From positions 1 to 14,118 of the forward strand of contig JAITQP010000225.1 in assembly GCA_031288885.1 (NCBI GenBank): DNA of 14,118 bases, written 5' to 3'. Below the pieces are notes generated by a model that did not search any database, had not been told where the DNA came from, and saw only the letters and a list, made by a program, of their open reading frames with translations. The DNA comes from Prevotellaceae bacterium (lineage in GTDB: Bacteria; Bacteroidota; Bacteroidia; Bacteroidales; UBA932). Below, piece after piece: positions 5,937 through 13,902 of this stretch; position 1 is the first letter of the stretch; each line of letters starts with the position of its first letter. The position numbers and the translations under genes were made by a program.

Positions 5937-7223
5937 CTACAAGTACTCCAGCGCTTTTTCGAGCTGCACGCCGCGCGATCCTTTGAGCAAAATCAGCTGA
6001 TTTTGGACTTTGCTACGCTTTAGATGCTCGCACAGCGCCGCGCTATCCGCAAAGGTCAGGCAGGGCTTTTCGGCAACGCTGCCAAAGTGCTCGCCCACCA
6101 GATAAACATTCGAGAACGCCTCTTGGCGCAGCAGGTGGAGGATCTGCGCGTGCTCGCTTTGCGTATCCTTGCCCAGCTCCAGCATATCTCCCAAGATGAG
6201 CAGCTTGCTGTCGGCGCTCAGCTGCGCAAAGTTGGACACTGCCGCCGCCATGCTTGTAGGGTTTGCGTTGTAAGCGTCCACAATAATGGTGTTGCTATCC
6301 GTCTTCAGCAGCTGCGAGCGGTGGTTTTGCGGCTCGTAGCTCTCCACCGCTGCGCGAATATCCTCCTCCTTCACATCAAAGTAGCGCCCCACAGCCACCG
6401 CCGCGAGCACGTTGTCCGCATTGTAGCTGCCCACCAGCTTTGTTTGCCAAGTATCTCCGTTTGCCATATGCAGGCGCAGAAATGGGTTGCTGCCGCTTTC
6501 GGCGTCCACGCGCACGCCATCTTCGCGCACGCCGTACATTATGGCATGCTGCACGCCGTGTGTCCGCAGCATAGCTTTCAGGTCGGCGCTGTCGCCTGAG
6601 CAAAACGCCTGCCCGCGGGATTGCGCCAAGTAGCGGTACAGCTCGCCCTTGGCTTTTTTTACGCCCCCAAGCGAGCCAAATCCTTCAAGGTGCGCCTTTC
6701 CAACGTTGGTAATCAGGCCGGCGTTGGGCAGCGCTATGCGGCACAGGGCGGCGATTTCGCCCAAATGGCTGGCGCCCATTTCCACAACGCCCACCTGCGT
6801 ATCCTCGCCCATAGCCAGCAGGGTGAGCGGCACCCCAATATGGTTGTTGAGGTTGCCCTGCGTAGCCGCCACGCGGAGCTTGCGCGAAAGCGTTGCGGCT
6901 ATCAGCTCCTTGGTAGTCGTTTTGCCGTTTGTTCCGGTTATCGCCACAATGGGCAGGTTGAGGTAGCGGCGATGATGCGTTGCCAGCTCCTGCAACGCTT
7001 GCAGCGCGCTATCTACCCTTAGGTAGCGCGCACCGCTGCCGACATTTTCATCCACCACGGCGCACTGAGCTCCCTGCTTCAAGGCCGCCGCCGCGTACGC
7101 ATTGCCGTTGAAGGTGCTGCCCTTGAGGGCAAAAAACATGCACCCCTCAAACGCCTTACGGCTATCGGTGCATACTCCGGAGGAGCTTAAAAAAATATTG
7201 TGCAGCTGCGCTATGTCCGTCAT
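5937..7223 (-). CDS. murF: UDP-N-acetylmuramoyl-tripeptide--D-alanyl-D-alanine ligase
   Basis: A 428-residue Mur ligase, full length. MurF adds D-Ala-D-Ala to the UDP-MurNAc-tripeptide using ATP, the last cytoplasmic step in building the peptidoglycan precursor. The N-terminal substrate-binding domain contains SSGVCTDSR (14-22) and FFALKG (30-35). The central domain has the P-loop GTNGKTTTK (97-105), the QGNLNNHIG segment (122-130), EMG (148-150), ITNVGKAHLEGFGS (171-184) and the probable carbamylated lysine K192 in KAKGEL. The C-terminal domain begins around NHRSQ (300-304), followed by VDAYNANPTSM (315-325). gldJ lies upstream on the same strand, but an intrinsic terminator sits between them, so transcription of murF needs readthrough or a promoter close to the gene. 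I recall a gldJ-murF neighbourhood from gliding Bacteroidetes. Confidence 0.96.
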   Translation of the reverse strand: MTDIAQLHNIFLSSSGVCTDSRKAFEGCMFFALKGSTFNGNAYAAAALKQGAQCAVVDENVGSGARYLRVDSALQALQELATHHRRYLNLPIVAITGTNGKTTTKELIAATLSRKLRVAATQGNLNNHIGVPLTLLAMGEDTQVGVVEMGASHLGEIAALCRIALPNAGLITNVGKAHLEGFGSLGGVKKAKGELYRYLAQSRGQAFCSGDSADLKAMLRTHGVQHAIMYGVREDGVRVDAESGSNPFLRLHMANGDTWQTKLVGSYNADNVLAAVAVGRYFDVKEEDIRAAVESYEPQNHRSQLLKTDSNTIIVDAYNANPTSMAAAVSNFAQLSADSKLLILGDMLELGKDTQSEHAQILHLLRQEAFSNVYLVGEHFGSVAEKPCLTFADSAALCEHLKRSKVQNQLILLKGSRGVQLEKALEYL

Positions 7224-7247
7224 ACTAAGCTTATATTACTATTATTC

Positions 7248-7282
7248 AAAAAAAAACGGTTCAAGCAAAGCCGAACCGTTTT
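7248..7282 (-). terminator. Intrinsic terminator between gldJ and murF
   Basis: AAAACGGTTC (7253-7262) and GAACCGTTTT (7273-7282) form a 10-bp stem with a 10-nt loop. On the minus strand the stem runs into nine T residues (A-run at 7248-7256). It lies 57 bp after the gldJ stop and only 24 bp before the murF start. It can act as the gldJ terminator, or as an attenuator in a murF leader if transcription starts at the -7-like TAGATTTG at 7290-7297. Confidence 0.85.
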
Positions 7283-7339
7283 CTCCACTCAAATCTAAAA
7301 TTACTTATGAAAAAAAATGTTGTCAAAGAAACACCTGCA

Positions 7340-8860
7340 TTACTTTGCTTCCGGCGTCGTTACGGGTTTGAACTTAGCGCCTCCAAGGCGATCCATTGCG
7401 CAGCGGAAGCCGATATCCTCCCTTGCTTGTTTTTCGTCGAGGAAGCGGCGGGTGCCCGGGCTCAGATAGTATGCTTTATCCAAAAATGAGCCGCCTTTAT
7501 AGACCCTCGACCGCTCGTTCACGAGGCTCGACATGCCCTGTCGCTTTTCCCCGTCACCTTGGTAGTACATCCTGTTGGAGTTGACTTGCTCTTCTTTTTT
7601 GCCTATTTCTGTACTTCCGGTTATAGCCGAAAGGGCGTCTCCATCGCGGTAGTTTCGGTTATCACCCATCACATAGTTGGGGCGATTGTTTACGTAACCT
7701 ACCGTATCTCTCTTCAACCTGCCCAAGCTATCCTTAATGGGTCGTCCATCTTCGCCTCGCGCCAGCGCTGTGTAAATGTTACCACGGAACGGACGCGCAT
7801 CTTCCACATCCTCAAACGACAAGGCGCGATACACGTCGAGCACCCATTCGTTTACGTTGCCCGACATGCAGTAAAGCCCAAAGTCGTTAGGCCAAAACGA
7901 GGTAACGGGCAGCGGTTGCGGGGCGTTACCGTCGGGGTTATTTGCCACACCAATCAGGTCGCCACGTCCTTTTTGAAAGTTTGCCATCAGCTGACCTTTT
8001 TCAGCGCCTTCGGTTTGCCTTACTCGGTTACCTTTCCACGGGTAAATGTCCCTTCCGTTCAGCACGCCGGTTGCAGCGTTGCCCACCGGAGCCAGCGCCG
8101 CATACTCCCACTCGGCTTCGGTTGGGAGACGGACTTTGGGGAAGAGGATACCGTCCTCATACCTTACTTTCCGCCCTTCGGGGTTGTTTCCGCTCAAATC
8201 CGGCAAGTTTTTCTTTACCGCGCCGGTATATTCATTTGCCAGATAGGCGTCGGTGTTGAAGTTGTCGGCGTCTTTTTGTTCTGCTACGTTAAAATCCAAA
8301 ACTCCCGCGTTAATTAGCGCGAACTCGTTTATACGGTCTGTACGCCACACGCAGTAGTCGTTGGCTTGCGCCCACGAAACCGCCACCACGGGATATTCAT
8401 TATACGAAGTAAACCTAAAGTAAAATTCTACAAACGATTCGTTGTAACCCAACGGTTTGCGCCACGCCAAGGTGTCGGGAAGCGCGTTTCGGGCTACTTC
8501 CGGATATGATCCGTATACTTTTTCTAACCAGTGAATGTATTCGCGGTAGTCAATGTTGCGAATTTCGGTAGCATCAATGTAGAACGCATCAATGCTCACG
8601 CGCCGCTGCGGGTTATTCCACTCGTACGGGAGATCTTCCGTGACTCTACCCATGGTAAACGTTCCCCCGGGCACAAAAACCATGCCCGACGGCGTAGGCT
8701 GGTCGTACATTGTGTACACCTCAAAAGCGCCAAATTTAGGATCGTTATACTTCCAACCCGTAGTTTTGGAAGCACCGGTATAATGTGACCCGCTGTTTGT
8801 GGCACAACCGCCAACTATCAGCCCAAAGGACACAATGAGCAATCTTAAACAAAACTTCAT
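7340..8860 (-). CDS. gldJ: Gliding motility / T9SS lipoprotein GldJ
   Basis: A 506-residue lipoprotein: a lipobox at IVGGC (C19) follows a hydrophobic signal peptide, and the following A-T gives no obvious inner-membrane retention signal. The body is a formylglycine-generating-enzyme-like (SUMF1) fold: GMVFVPGGTFTMG (59-71), YPVVAVSWAQANDYC (156-170), VRLPTEAEWEYA (243-254), GLYCMSGNVNEWV (328-340), and KGGSF...GFRCAMD (455-490). The two active-site cysteines of true SUMF1 enzymes are missing; the only cysteine after 450 is C487 in GFRC. This argues for a structural role. GldJ-specific stretches include TEDLPYEWNN and ALPDTLAWRKPLGYNES, which separate it from its paralogue GldK/PorK. In Flavobacterium, GldJ is needed for gliding and for stable GldK in the T9SS. 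It is followed by a terminator and murF, and lies downstream of a PorP-like gene. Confidence 0.9.
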   Translation of the reverse strand: MKFCLRLLIVSFGLIVGGCATNSGSHYTGASKTTGWKYNDPKFGAFEVYTMYDQPTPSGMVFVPGGTFTMGRVTEDLPYEWNNPQRRVSIDAFYIDATEIRNIDYREYIHWLEKVYGSYPEVARNALPDTLAWRKPLGYNESFVEFYFRFTSYNEYPVVAVSWAQANDYCVWRTDRINEFALINAGVLDFNVAEQKDADNFNTDAYLANEYTGAVKKNLPDLSGNNPEGRKVRYEDGILFPKVRLPTEAEWEYAALAPVGNAATGVLNGRDIYPWKGNRVRQTEGAEKGQLMANFQKGRGDLIGVANNPDGNAPQPLPVTSFWPNDFGLYCMSGNVNEWVLDVYRALSFEDVEDARPFRGNIYTALARGEDGRPIKDSLGRLKRDTVGYVNNRPNYVMGDNRNYRDGDALSAITGSTEIGKKEEQVNSNRMYYQGDGEKRQGMSSLVNERSRVYKGGSFLDKAYYLSPGTRRFLDEKQAREDIGFRCAMDRLGGAKFKPVTTPEAK

Positions 8861-8889
8861 GACTTATATCAAAAATATTTACGTAAATT

Positions 8890-8935
8890 GTTGCATATCA
8901 GCACCGCACTAATTCCCGATGAAGATATGCACAAC
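8890..8935 (-). other. Imperfect hairpin in the probable gldJ leader
   Basis: GTTGCATATC (8890-8899) is inverted as GATATGC-AC-AAC (8924-8935), a 10-bp stem with a 2-nt bulge and a 24-nt loop. It would lie in the 5' leader of gldJ if the -7 box at 8952-8959 is used. No T-run follows on the gldJ side, so it is not a terminator. It could be an mRNA stability or translation element, or an operator. Function unknown. Confidence 0.4.
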
Positions 8936-8951
8936 CTCATTTTTCAAGGTT

Positions 8952-8959
8952 CAAAGTTA
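8952..8959 (-). promoter_or_regulatory. Candidate -7 element for gldJ
   Basis: TAACTTTG on the minus strand fits TAnnTTTG, with a predicted start near 8945 and a leader of about 85 nt to the gldJ ATG at 8860. No good TTG is found at the -33 spacing. The same octamer occurs just upstream of the porP-like gene. The remainder of the 143-bp gap (8861-9003) shows only the hairpin at 8890-8935. Confidence 0.4.
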
Positions 8960-9003
8960 CAACTTATTGAGTAGCGATTACCATTTGCCGCCTTATTTTT
9001 CTG

Positions 9004-10065
9004 TTATAAATAGTTAATGTAGGGTGCGTTCTGTATTTTTCGCCTACTACCTCTATCCTGAAAGTAGCTGCTCTTGGCCTGCCGTTTTATCTTAAATAGC
9101 AGAGAAACTTCGTGAATATCCGGCGAGTACGGCATGGCATCGCTCACCTTGCCGAAATCAAACGAGTAGGTAAGCGAAATCAAACCGGATGAGTACGCGG
9201 CGCAAATGGAGTAAAATCCGGTTGAGGGGGCGCCTTTTTCCCTATAAATCTTATAGAAAAATCCGCCGGAAAACCCCTTCAACCCAACGTATCCGCCGAG
9301 CGCAAGGGTTTGGGATGCGCCCTGTACGCCGCAAATCACGTTTGGCGAAAGCATTAGCGCGCTTGCGCTGCTGCGGTTGTAGGTAAACCGCCTGTTGTAG
9401 AGCGGCACGGAAATATTGCACCCTCCGTGCAGCGTGAACCTTCGAGGGGTGGCAACGATTTGTCCGGCAACTTCGCCGCTGGGCGCTTTGGTGAGGTTGT
9501 GCAGCGCAAGGCCTGCGTAAAAAATACGGTACGAAAACACGCTGCCTATCGCCATGTCGAAGTCGCTGCGCTGCTGCGAGGCGTATGCGTTGCCGGCAGG
9601 AGCAACGCTACCGTACCCAAGCATATCGGGGAAAACGAGCTTGGAGGCGTTGGTGGCGGTAACATCCACGAGCGCCTGAATGCCAAATCGGAGGTACGCC
9701 TGCTCGGCAATGCGCAGGTTGTAGGCGTACGAAGCGCCCAGCGAAGTTTGCGTGAGCGCGCCGCCGCCCTGCCTGTCCGAAACAGCGCAAAGCCCCAGCC
9801 CGCTTCTGAACGCATCAAAATAGTAGTCGGCGCAGGCGGCGTAAAGCATGTAGGGCTCATCCAGCCGCCCCCAGCGGTACTGGTAGGTGGCGCCCAGCCG
9901 CGCAACGCCCTCCATGCCCGAGTAGGCTGGGTTGAGAAAAAGCGGCGACAGGACGGGCTGGGAAAAGCTCGCGTCCTGAGCATACGCAGGCGACACACAG
10001 CGCAGGCTGCAAGCCACCAGCACGCACGCCGGCAGGCGGTATTGATATGAAAATTTAATTGACAT
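9004..10065 (-). CDS. PorP/SprF family type IX secretion membrane protein
   Basis: A 353-residue protein from the ATG at 10063-10065. A longer reading from a TTG at 10077 is less likely because a -7 box overlaps it. The signal peptide is clear, with cleavage after AYA (27-29). The mature N-terminus has the family hallmark QDASFSQP...PLFLNPAYSGM (30-51). The remainder alternates short hydrophobic and aromatic strands, as expected of an outer-membrane beta-barrel. PorP/SprF proteins work with T9SS core parts or with particular cargo: in Flavobacterium, SprF is needed for export of SprB, and in Porphyromonas, PorP is encoded with porK-porN. No cargo adhesin is present beside this copy. It lies between gldJ (143 bp downstream, same strand) and porU (divergent), so a role with the core machinery is plausible. 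I cannot tell which paralogue type it is, so no symbol is given. Confidence 0.88.
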   Translation of the reverse strand: MSIKFSYQYRLPACVLVACSLRCVSPAYAQDASFSQPVLSPLFLNPAYSGMEGVARLGATYQYRWGRLDEPYMLYAACADYYFDAFRSGLGLCAVSDRQGGGALTQTSLGASYAYNLRIAEQAYLRFGIQALVDVTATNASKLVFPDMLGYGSVAPAGNAYASQQRSDFDMAIGSVFSYRIFYAGLALHNLTKAPSGEVAGQIVATPRRFTLHGGCNISVPLYNRRFTYNRSSASALMLSPNVICGVQGASQTLALGGYVGLKGFSGGFFYKIYREKGAPSTGFYSICAAYSSGLISLTYSFDFGKVSDAMPYSPDIHEVSLLFKIKRQAKSSYFQDRGSRRKIQNAPYINYL

Positions 10066-10066
10066 T

Positions 10067-13000
10067 ATGAGCGACAAAGTTAGAAAATGCTTATCTTGCA
10101 GCCTCTTTTTTCGTCTTAAAAAAGTGAAAAAATCTCCGCTGAGCTATACAACTATTCTACGCCACGCCGTAAAACCTCACTCGTGGGGCGCTTCTTACGC
10201 TGCGCTCATGCTGGCTACGCTGCTGGTTTTTTGCGCTGCCAACGCCCAAAATCGCGCCGTCAACCCGCGGACGGAGGCGGCAGCTTCGGTGTTGAGCAGC
10301 GGACGCTGGGTAAAGCTGCGCATAAGGCAAACCGGCGTGCACCAGCTCACCGCCGACATGCTGAAAAAGTGGGGCTTCTCTGACCCCACCGCCGTAAGCG
10401 TGTGGGGCAACGGATGCCGCGGGCTGCCACGCCTCAACAACGAACCCGCGCCGGACGACCTGCAGCAAATGGCTACAAAAATCAGCGGAGGTAAAATCCT
10501 CTTCTACGCCGAAGCAAAAAATACGTGGCGGCACAACACGCAAAAAAACTTTTTTGAGCACGAGCAAAACGAGTACTCCGACGTGGCGTACATCTACATT
10601 ACCGACAGCTGGACGGTTAGGGATATTAGCCTTGCGGCGCAGGCGGCGCAGGCTACCGACATTACCGACACCTACGACTACCGCGACTACCGCGAGCGTA
10701 TCGACACCAACCTGATGCGCTCGGGGCGGCGCTTTTTTGGGGAGGTGTACGACGCCGTGCGGCAGCACTCGCTCAGCTTTAGCGTTCCGTCGCTCTACCT
10801 TGCCAACCCCGAGCTGACAATGCAGGTGTGCGCCGCCGCCCGCAGCACCACCGGCAGCACCTACTCCATTTCGGTCAACGACGGCAGCCCCTACACGCTG
10901 ACGATTACGCCCGTTACCCAAAACGTGGACTACATGAAAGCCGACACCATCCTATTTAAAAATATTCCGGTGAGCAGCGAAAATATTACCCTAAAGATAA
11001 CGTACAATCGCCCCGAAAATTCGCCGTCGGCGTGGGGCGTGTGGGATTTTACGACCATCAACGCGCGGGCAAGCCTGAGGCTGCTGAACAGCCAGCTGAC
11101 CTTTCGCGACGCAAAAACAATGGGCGCGGGGCGCGCTACGCAGTTTAACATTGCCACCTCGCAGCAAAACGTGAGCGTGTGGGACGTGACCGACCTCCAC
11201 CGCGCGCAGGAGGTGGGCGGGCTTGCCGCTTCGGGCAACATTAGCTTTGCGGTGGAAACGCCAACGCTACGCGAATTTGTGGCGTTCACCGACAACATGC
11301 TCCTAACCCCCGAGTACGTGGGCGAAACGCCCAACCAAAACCTGCACGGAGCGGCGCCGCCGGAGCTGGTGATTGTTACCCACCCCTCGCTTGCGGCGCA
11401 AGCCAACAGGCTGGCGAAGTTTCACCGAGAAAAAGATAACATGAGCGTGCTGACGGTAACCACCGAAGAGGTGTACAACGAGTTTTCCGGCGGGCTTCCC
11501 GACGTGAGCGCCATTCGCAACTTTATGCGCATGTTTTACCGCCGCCGCGATGTCACAACACCCCCAAAGTACCTGCTGCTGTTCGGCAGCGGCACGTACG
11601 TTAACCACGAGGGGAAAAAGGGCGTGGGGCTTATCCCCACCTTTCAATCCGAAAACTCGCTGGAGTCGGAGCGGTCGTACGTGAGCGACGATTTTTTTGT
11701 GCTGCTCGGCGACGGCGAGCACCTCGGCGACAACGGAATGGTGGGCGACTTGGACATGGCGGTGGGGCGCATCCCCGCCCGCAGCGAAACGGAGGCCGCC
11801 ACGCTGGTGGACAAGATAGAGCAATACCACAGCACCCTCGACGGCGACTGGATGAGCAAGTGCATCATCATTGCCGACGACGAAGACGGCGGCGAGCACA
11901 TGCGGCAAGCCGAAATAATCGGTAGCTACATTATGGACTCCGCGCCTTCCTCGTACTACTACGTCAACAAAATATACTTGGACGCCTACCCGCAGCGCTC
12001 AACGTCGATGGGCGAGCGCTACCCCGACGTTACCGACGACATCAACTCGGCCATACGCAGCGGCGCGCTGCTGGTGAACTACACCGGCCACGCCAACGAC
12101 CAGTGGCTCTCGCACGAGCAGGTGGTCACCATAAGCGACATAAAGCGCTGGGACAACCGCAACCGCCTGCCGCTGTTCGTTACCGCCACCTGCGAGTTCA
12201 GCCGCTTCGACAGCCCCTACGTGCGCTCGGCGGGCGAGCAGGTGCTGTTTTTGCCCAACGGCGGCGGTATTGCCATGCTATCGACCACAAGGTTAGTGTA
12301 CTCCGGCGCAAACTCGGCGCTCAACCAAAAGTTTATAGAAGAATTTTTTCGGAAAGACGCCTCCGGCAACCACGCCAGAATAGGCGAAATGGTAAGGCGC
12401 ACCAAAAACGCCTCGACAACGGGCGTAAACCAGCTCAACTTTTCGCTGCTCGGAGACCCCGCGCTCATGCTGCACTTCCCGTCGTACACCGCGCAAGCAG
12501 GCAGCATAAACCCCGATACGCTAAAGGCGCTGTCCCGAGCCATCATCGACGGCAGCGTGAACAACAGCGTGAACAGTAGCGCCGGCGGCGATATACTTTA
12601 CGTGAGCGTATTCGACAAGGAGCAGGTGAAGCAAACGCTGGGCAACAGCAGGCAAACGCCGTTTGCCTACCGCACGCAAAGCAGCCTGCTGTACAGGGGA
12701 AAAGTTTCGGTCACCCCAAATGAAAAATTTACGGCGAAGTTTGTCGTGCCGCGGGACATCATCCCCAGCTACGGCAAAGGCAAAATAACCTACGTGGGGA
12801 AAGCCGGAGGCGCGCTGGCGGCGGGCTGCGACTCCGTGCAGGTGGGCGGCATAAGCAACACAGCCATAGCCGACACCACGCCCCCAAGCGTGCGCATGTA
12901 CATGAACGACGAGCAGTGGGTGTCCGGCGGCACCACCACCGAGGCGCCAACTCTCATTGCCCTGCTTGCCGACAGCAGCGGCATCAACATTACGGGCAAC

Positions 13001-13543
13001 GGCGCAGGGCGCGATATGACGCTCACGCTGCAACCCGTTAACAAAACCTACATCCTGAACAGCTACTACACCGCCAACACCAACAGCTACACGTCCGGAC
13101 GCGTGGAGTTCCCCATCCCGCCGCTGGAAAAAGGGCGGTACACCGCCACCATCAAGGTGTGGGACGTGGCGAACAACTCCACCGAGCAAAGCATTGAGTT
13201 CAGGGTGGAGGAGGATGAGCGGTTTACGCTAAACAGGGTGCTAAACTACCCCAACCCGTTTACGCAAAAAACGGCGTTCTTTTTTGAGCACAACCGCCCC
13301 TACACGGAGATGGAGGTCATCATACAAATATTTACCGTCACCGGAAAGCTGGTCAAGACCATACGCAGCAGCGCACCGCCAAGCAGCGCCTCGCTGCGCA
13401 GCGTCCCCATTGAGTGGGATGGCCGCGACGACTACGGCGACCGGCTGGGACGGGGTACGTACCTGTACAAAATCAAAGCGCGCTGCAACAATGCAGCGCG
13501 GGAGTATGCAGAAAAGGTTGAAAAGCTGGTGCTGCTGAGCTAA
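10067..13543 (+). CDS. porU: Type IX secretion system sortase PorU (C25 peptidase)
   Basis: Coordinates give the longest ATG-started frame, 1158 residues. PorU sits on the cell surface, cuts the C-terminal signal from T9SS cargo and attaches the product to lipopolysaccharide. The signal peptide hydrophobic core is at 42-57 with cleavage after ANA (58-60). A beta-rich N-terminal region (about 61-425) precedes the gingipain-like C25 domain (about 430-800). The catalytic pair is visible as H675 (NYTGHAND) and C709 (TATCEFSRFD). Beta-sandwich regions follow, then a FlgD-like/T9SS C-terminal domain from about 1058 (LNYPNPF...GRGTYLYKIKA). The ATG lies 1 bp from the porP-like ATG and makes an unusually long n-region, so the GTG at 10124 (VKKSPL...) may be the true start. 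Numbering here uses the ATG. No frameshift was found. porV, often next to porU, is absent from this window. Confidence 0.93.
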   Translation: MSDKVRKCLSCSLFFRLKKVKKSPLSYTTILRHAVKPHSWGASYAALMLATLLVFCAANAQNRAVNPRTEAAASVLSSGRWVKLRIRQTGVHQLTADMLKKWGFSDPTAVSVWGNGCRGLPRLNNEPAPDDLQQMATKISGGKILFYAEAKNTWRHNTQKNFFEHEQNEYSDVAYIYITDSWTVRDISLAAQAAQATDITDTYDYRDYRERIDTNLMRSGRRFFGEVYDAVRQHSLSFSVPSLYLANPELTMQVCAAARSTTGSTYSISVNDGSPYTLTITPVTQNVDYMKADTILFKNIPVSSENITLKITYNRPENSPSAWGVWDFTTINARASLRLLNSQLTFRDAKTMGAGRATQFNIATSQQNVSVWDVTDLHRAQEVGGLAASGNISFAVETPTLREFVAFTDNMLLTPEYVGETPNQNLHGAAPPELVIVTHPSLAAQANRLAKFHREKDNMSVLTVTTEEVYNEFSGGLPDVSAIRNFMRMFYRRRDVTTPPKYLLLFGSGTYVNHEGKKGVGLIPTFQSENSLESERSYVSDDFFVLLGDGEHLGDNGMVGDLDMAVGRIPARSETEAATLVDKIEQYHSTLDGDWMSKCIIIADDEDGGEHMRQAEIIGSYIMDSAPSSYYYVNKIYLDAYPQRSTSMGERYPDVTDDINSAIRSGALLVNYTGHANDQWLSHEQVVTISDIKRWDNRNRLPLFVTATCEFSRFDSPYVRSAGEQVLFLPNGGGIAMLSTTRLVYSGANSALNQKFIEEFFRKDASGNHARIGEMVRRTKNASTTGVNQLNFSLLGDPALMLHFPSYTAQAGSINPDTLKALSRAIIDGSVNNSVNSSAGGDILYVSVFDKEQVKQTLGNSRQTPFAYRTQSSLLYRGKVSVTPNEKFTAKFVVPRDIIPSYGKGKITYVGKAGGALAAGCDSVQVGGISNTAIADTTPPSVRMYMNDEQWVSGGTTTEAPTLIALLADSSGINITGNGAGRDMTLTLQPVNKTYILNSYYTANTNSYTSGRVEFPIPPLEKGRYTATIKVWDVANNSTEQSIEFRVEEDERFTLNRVLNYPNPFTQKTAFFFEHNRPYTEMEVIIQIFTVTGKLVKTIRSSAPPSSASLRSVPIEWDGRDDYGDRLGRGTYLYKIKARCNNAAREYAEKVEKLVLLS
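10075..10082 (-). promoter_or_regulatory. Candidate -7 element for the porP-like gene
   Basis: TAACTTTG on the minus strand matches TAnnTTTG and is identical to the octamer upstream of gldJ. It ends 9 bp before the ATG at 10065, so the transcript would be nearly leaderless. There is no clear TTG at -33. The box lies inside the first codons of the longest porU frame, which bears on the choice of the porU start. Confidence 0.4.
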
Positions 13544-13601
13544 GCGCAATCAGCTATTAGGAGCGCCGAAAAAATACTTCCACGCGGGAATTACCTCCAT
13601 A

Positions 13602-13901
13602 TCATCTGTTTGCTATTTTAGGATATACCTTTTTCTCGAAATCCATTTCGTCAAATTGATATTTTTTGCGAAATGCAGTTAGCGTTTGAAGTGTAAAATG
13701 GGTAACTCCCTTAAACTCATCAAAAGAGAAGACTGTTACCACAGGCTTTGTTTTATGATTTTCGGCAACATTATGCGCTCTTTCCTCTGCATGACGACGA
13801 ATAGCGGTAGTATAAAACCCCTTGCCGAAATCTTTGAACGGCTCGCACCTGCTTAAATCAACTTCCTCAATCCTGCTATCGCTACCATGGTATAGTGTCA
13901 T
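13602..13901 (-). CDS. DUF3990-type protein, short or altered C-terminus
   Basis: A 99-residue protein from the ATG at 13899-13901; the frame also allows a start at 13934. MTLYHGSD, DLSRC and KDFGKGFYTT (23-32), then VVTVFSFDEF (54-63), are the marks of DUF3990. The H-G-S and F-G-K-G-F-Y motifs resemble the first two nucleotide-binding motifs of ADP-ribosyltransferases such as PARPs (H5, Y30). Typical DUF3990 proteins, as I recall them, are around 150-170 residues and continue into a conserved C-terminal part; here the sequence after about residue 64 is not recognisable and ends early. It may be a degraded copy or a variant. It is coupled to the DUF3791 gene: the ATG lies 1 bp after that gene's stop and behind a good Shine-Dalgarno site. 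The biochemical function is unknown. Confidence 0.75.
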   Translation of the reverse strand: MTLYHGSDSRIEEVDLSRCEPFKDFGKGFYTTAIRRHAEERAHNVAENHKTKPVVTVFSFDEFKGVTHFTLQTLTAFRKKYQFDEMDFEKKVYPKIANR

Positions 13902-13902
13902 G

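Noticed and set aside
6024..6599. Plus-strand frame (191 codons) opposite murF
   Set aside because: Shadow of murF, rich in His, Val, Ala and Gln, without motifs.
7340..8860. Formylglycine-generating enzyme or sulfatase-modifying factor
   Set aside because: The active-site cysteines are absent and the sequence has GldJ-specific blocks plus a lipobox.
10066..10077. TTG start that would lengthen the porP-like protein by four residues
   Set aside because: The ATG at 10065 gives a normal signal peptide, and a -7 box overlaps the TTG.
10157..10921. Long minus-strand frame (254 codons) inside porU
   Set aside because: It is the antisense shadow of a clear C25 peptidase gene. Its predicted product is valine-, glycine- and alanine-rich with no recognisable motif.
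12521..13189. Long minus-strand frame (222 codons) inside porU
   Set aside because: Antisense shadow of the porU C-terminal region; low-complexity product and no start-site support.
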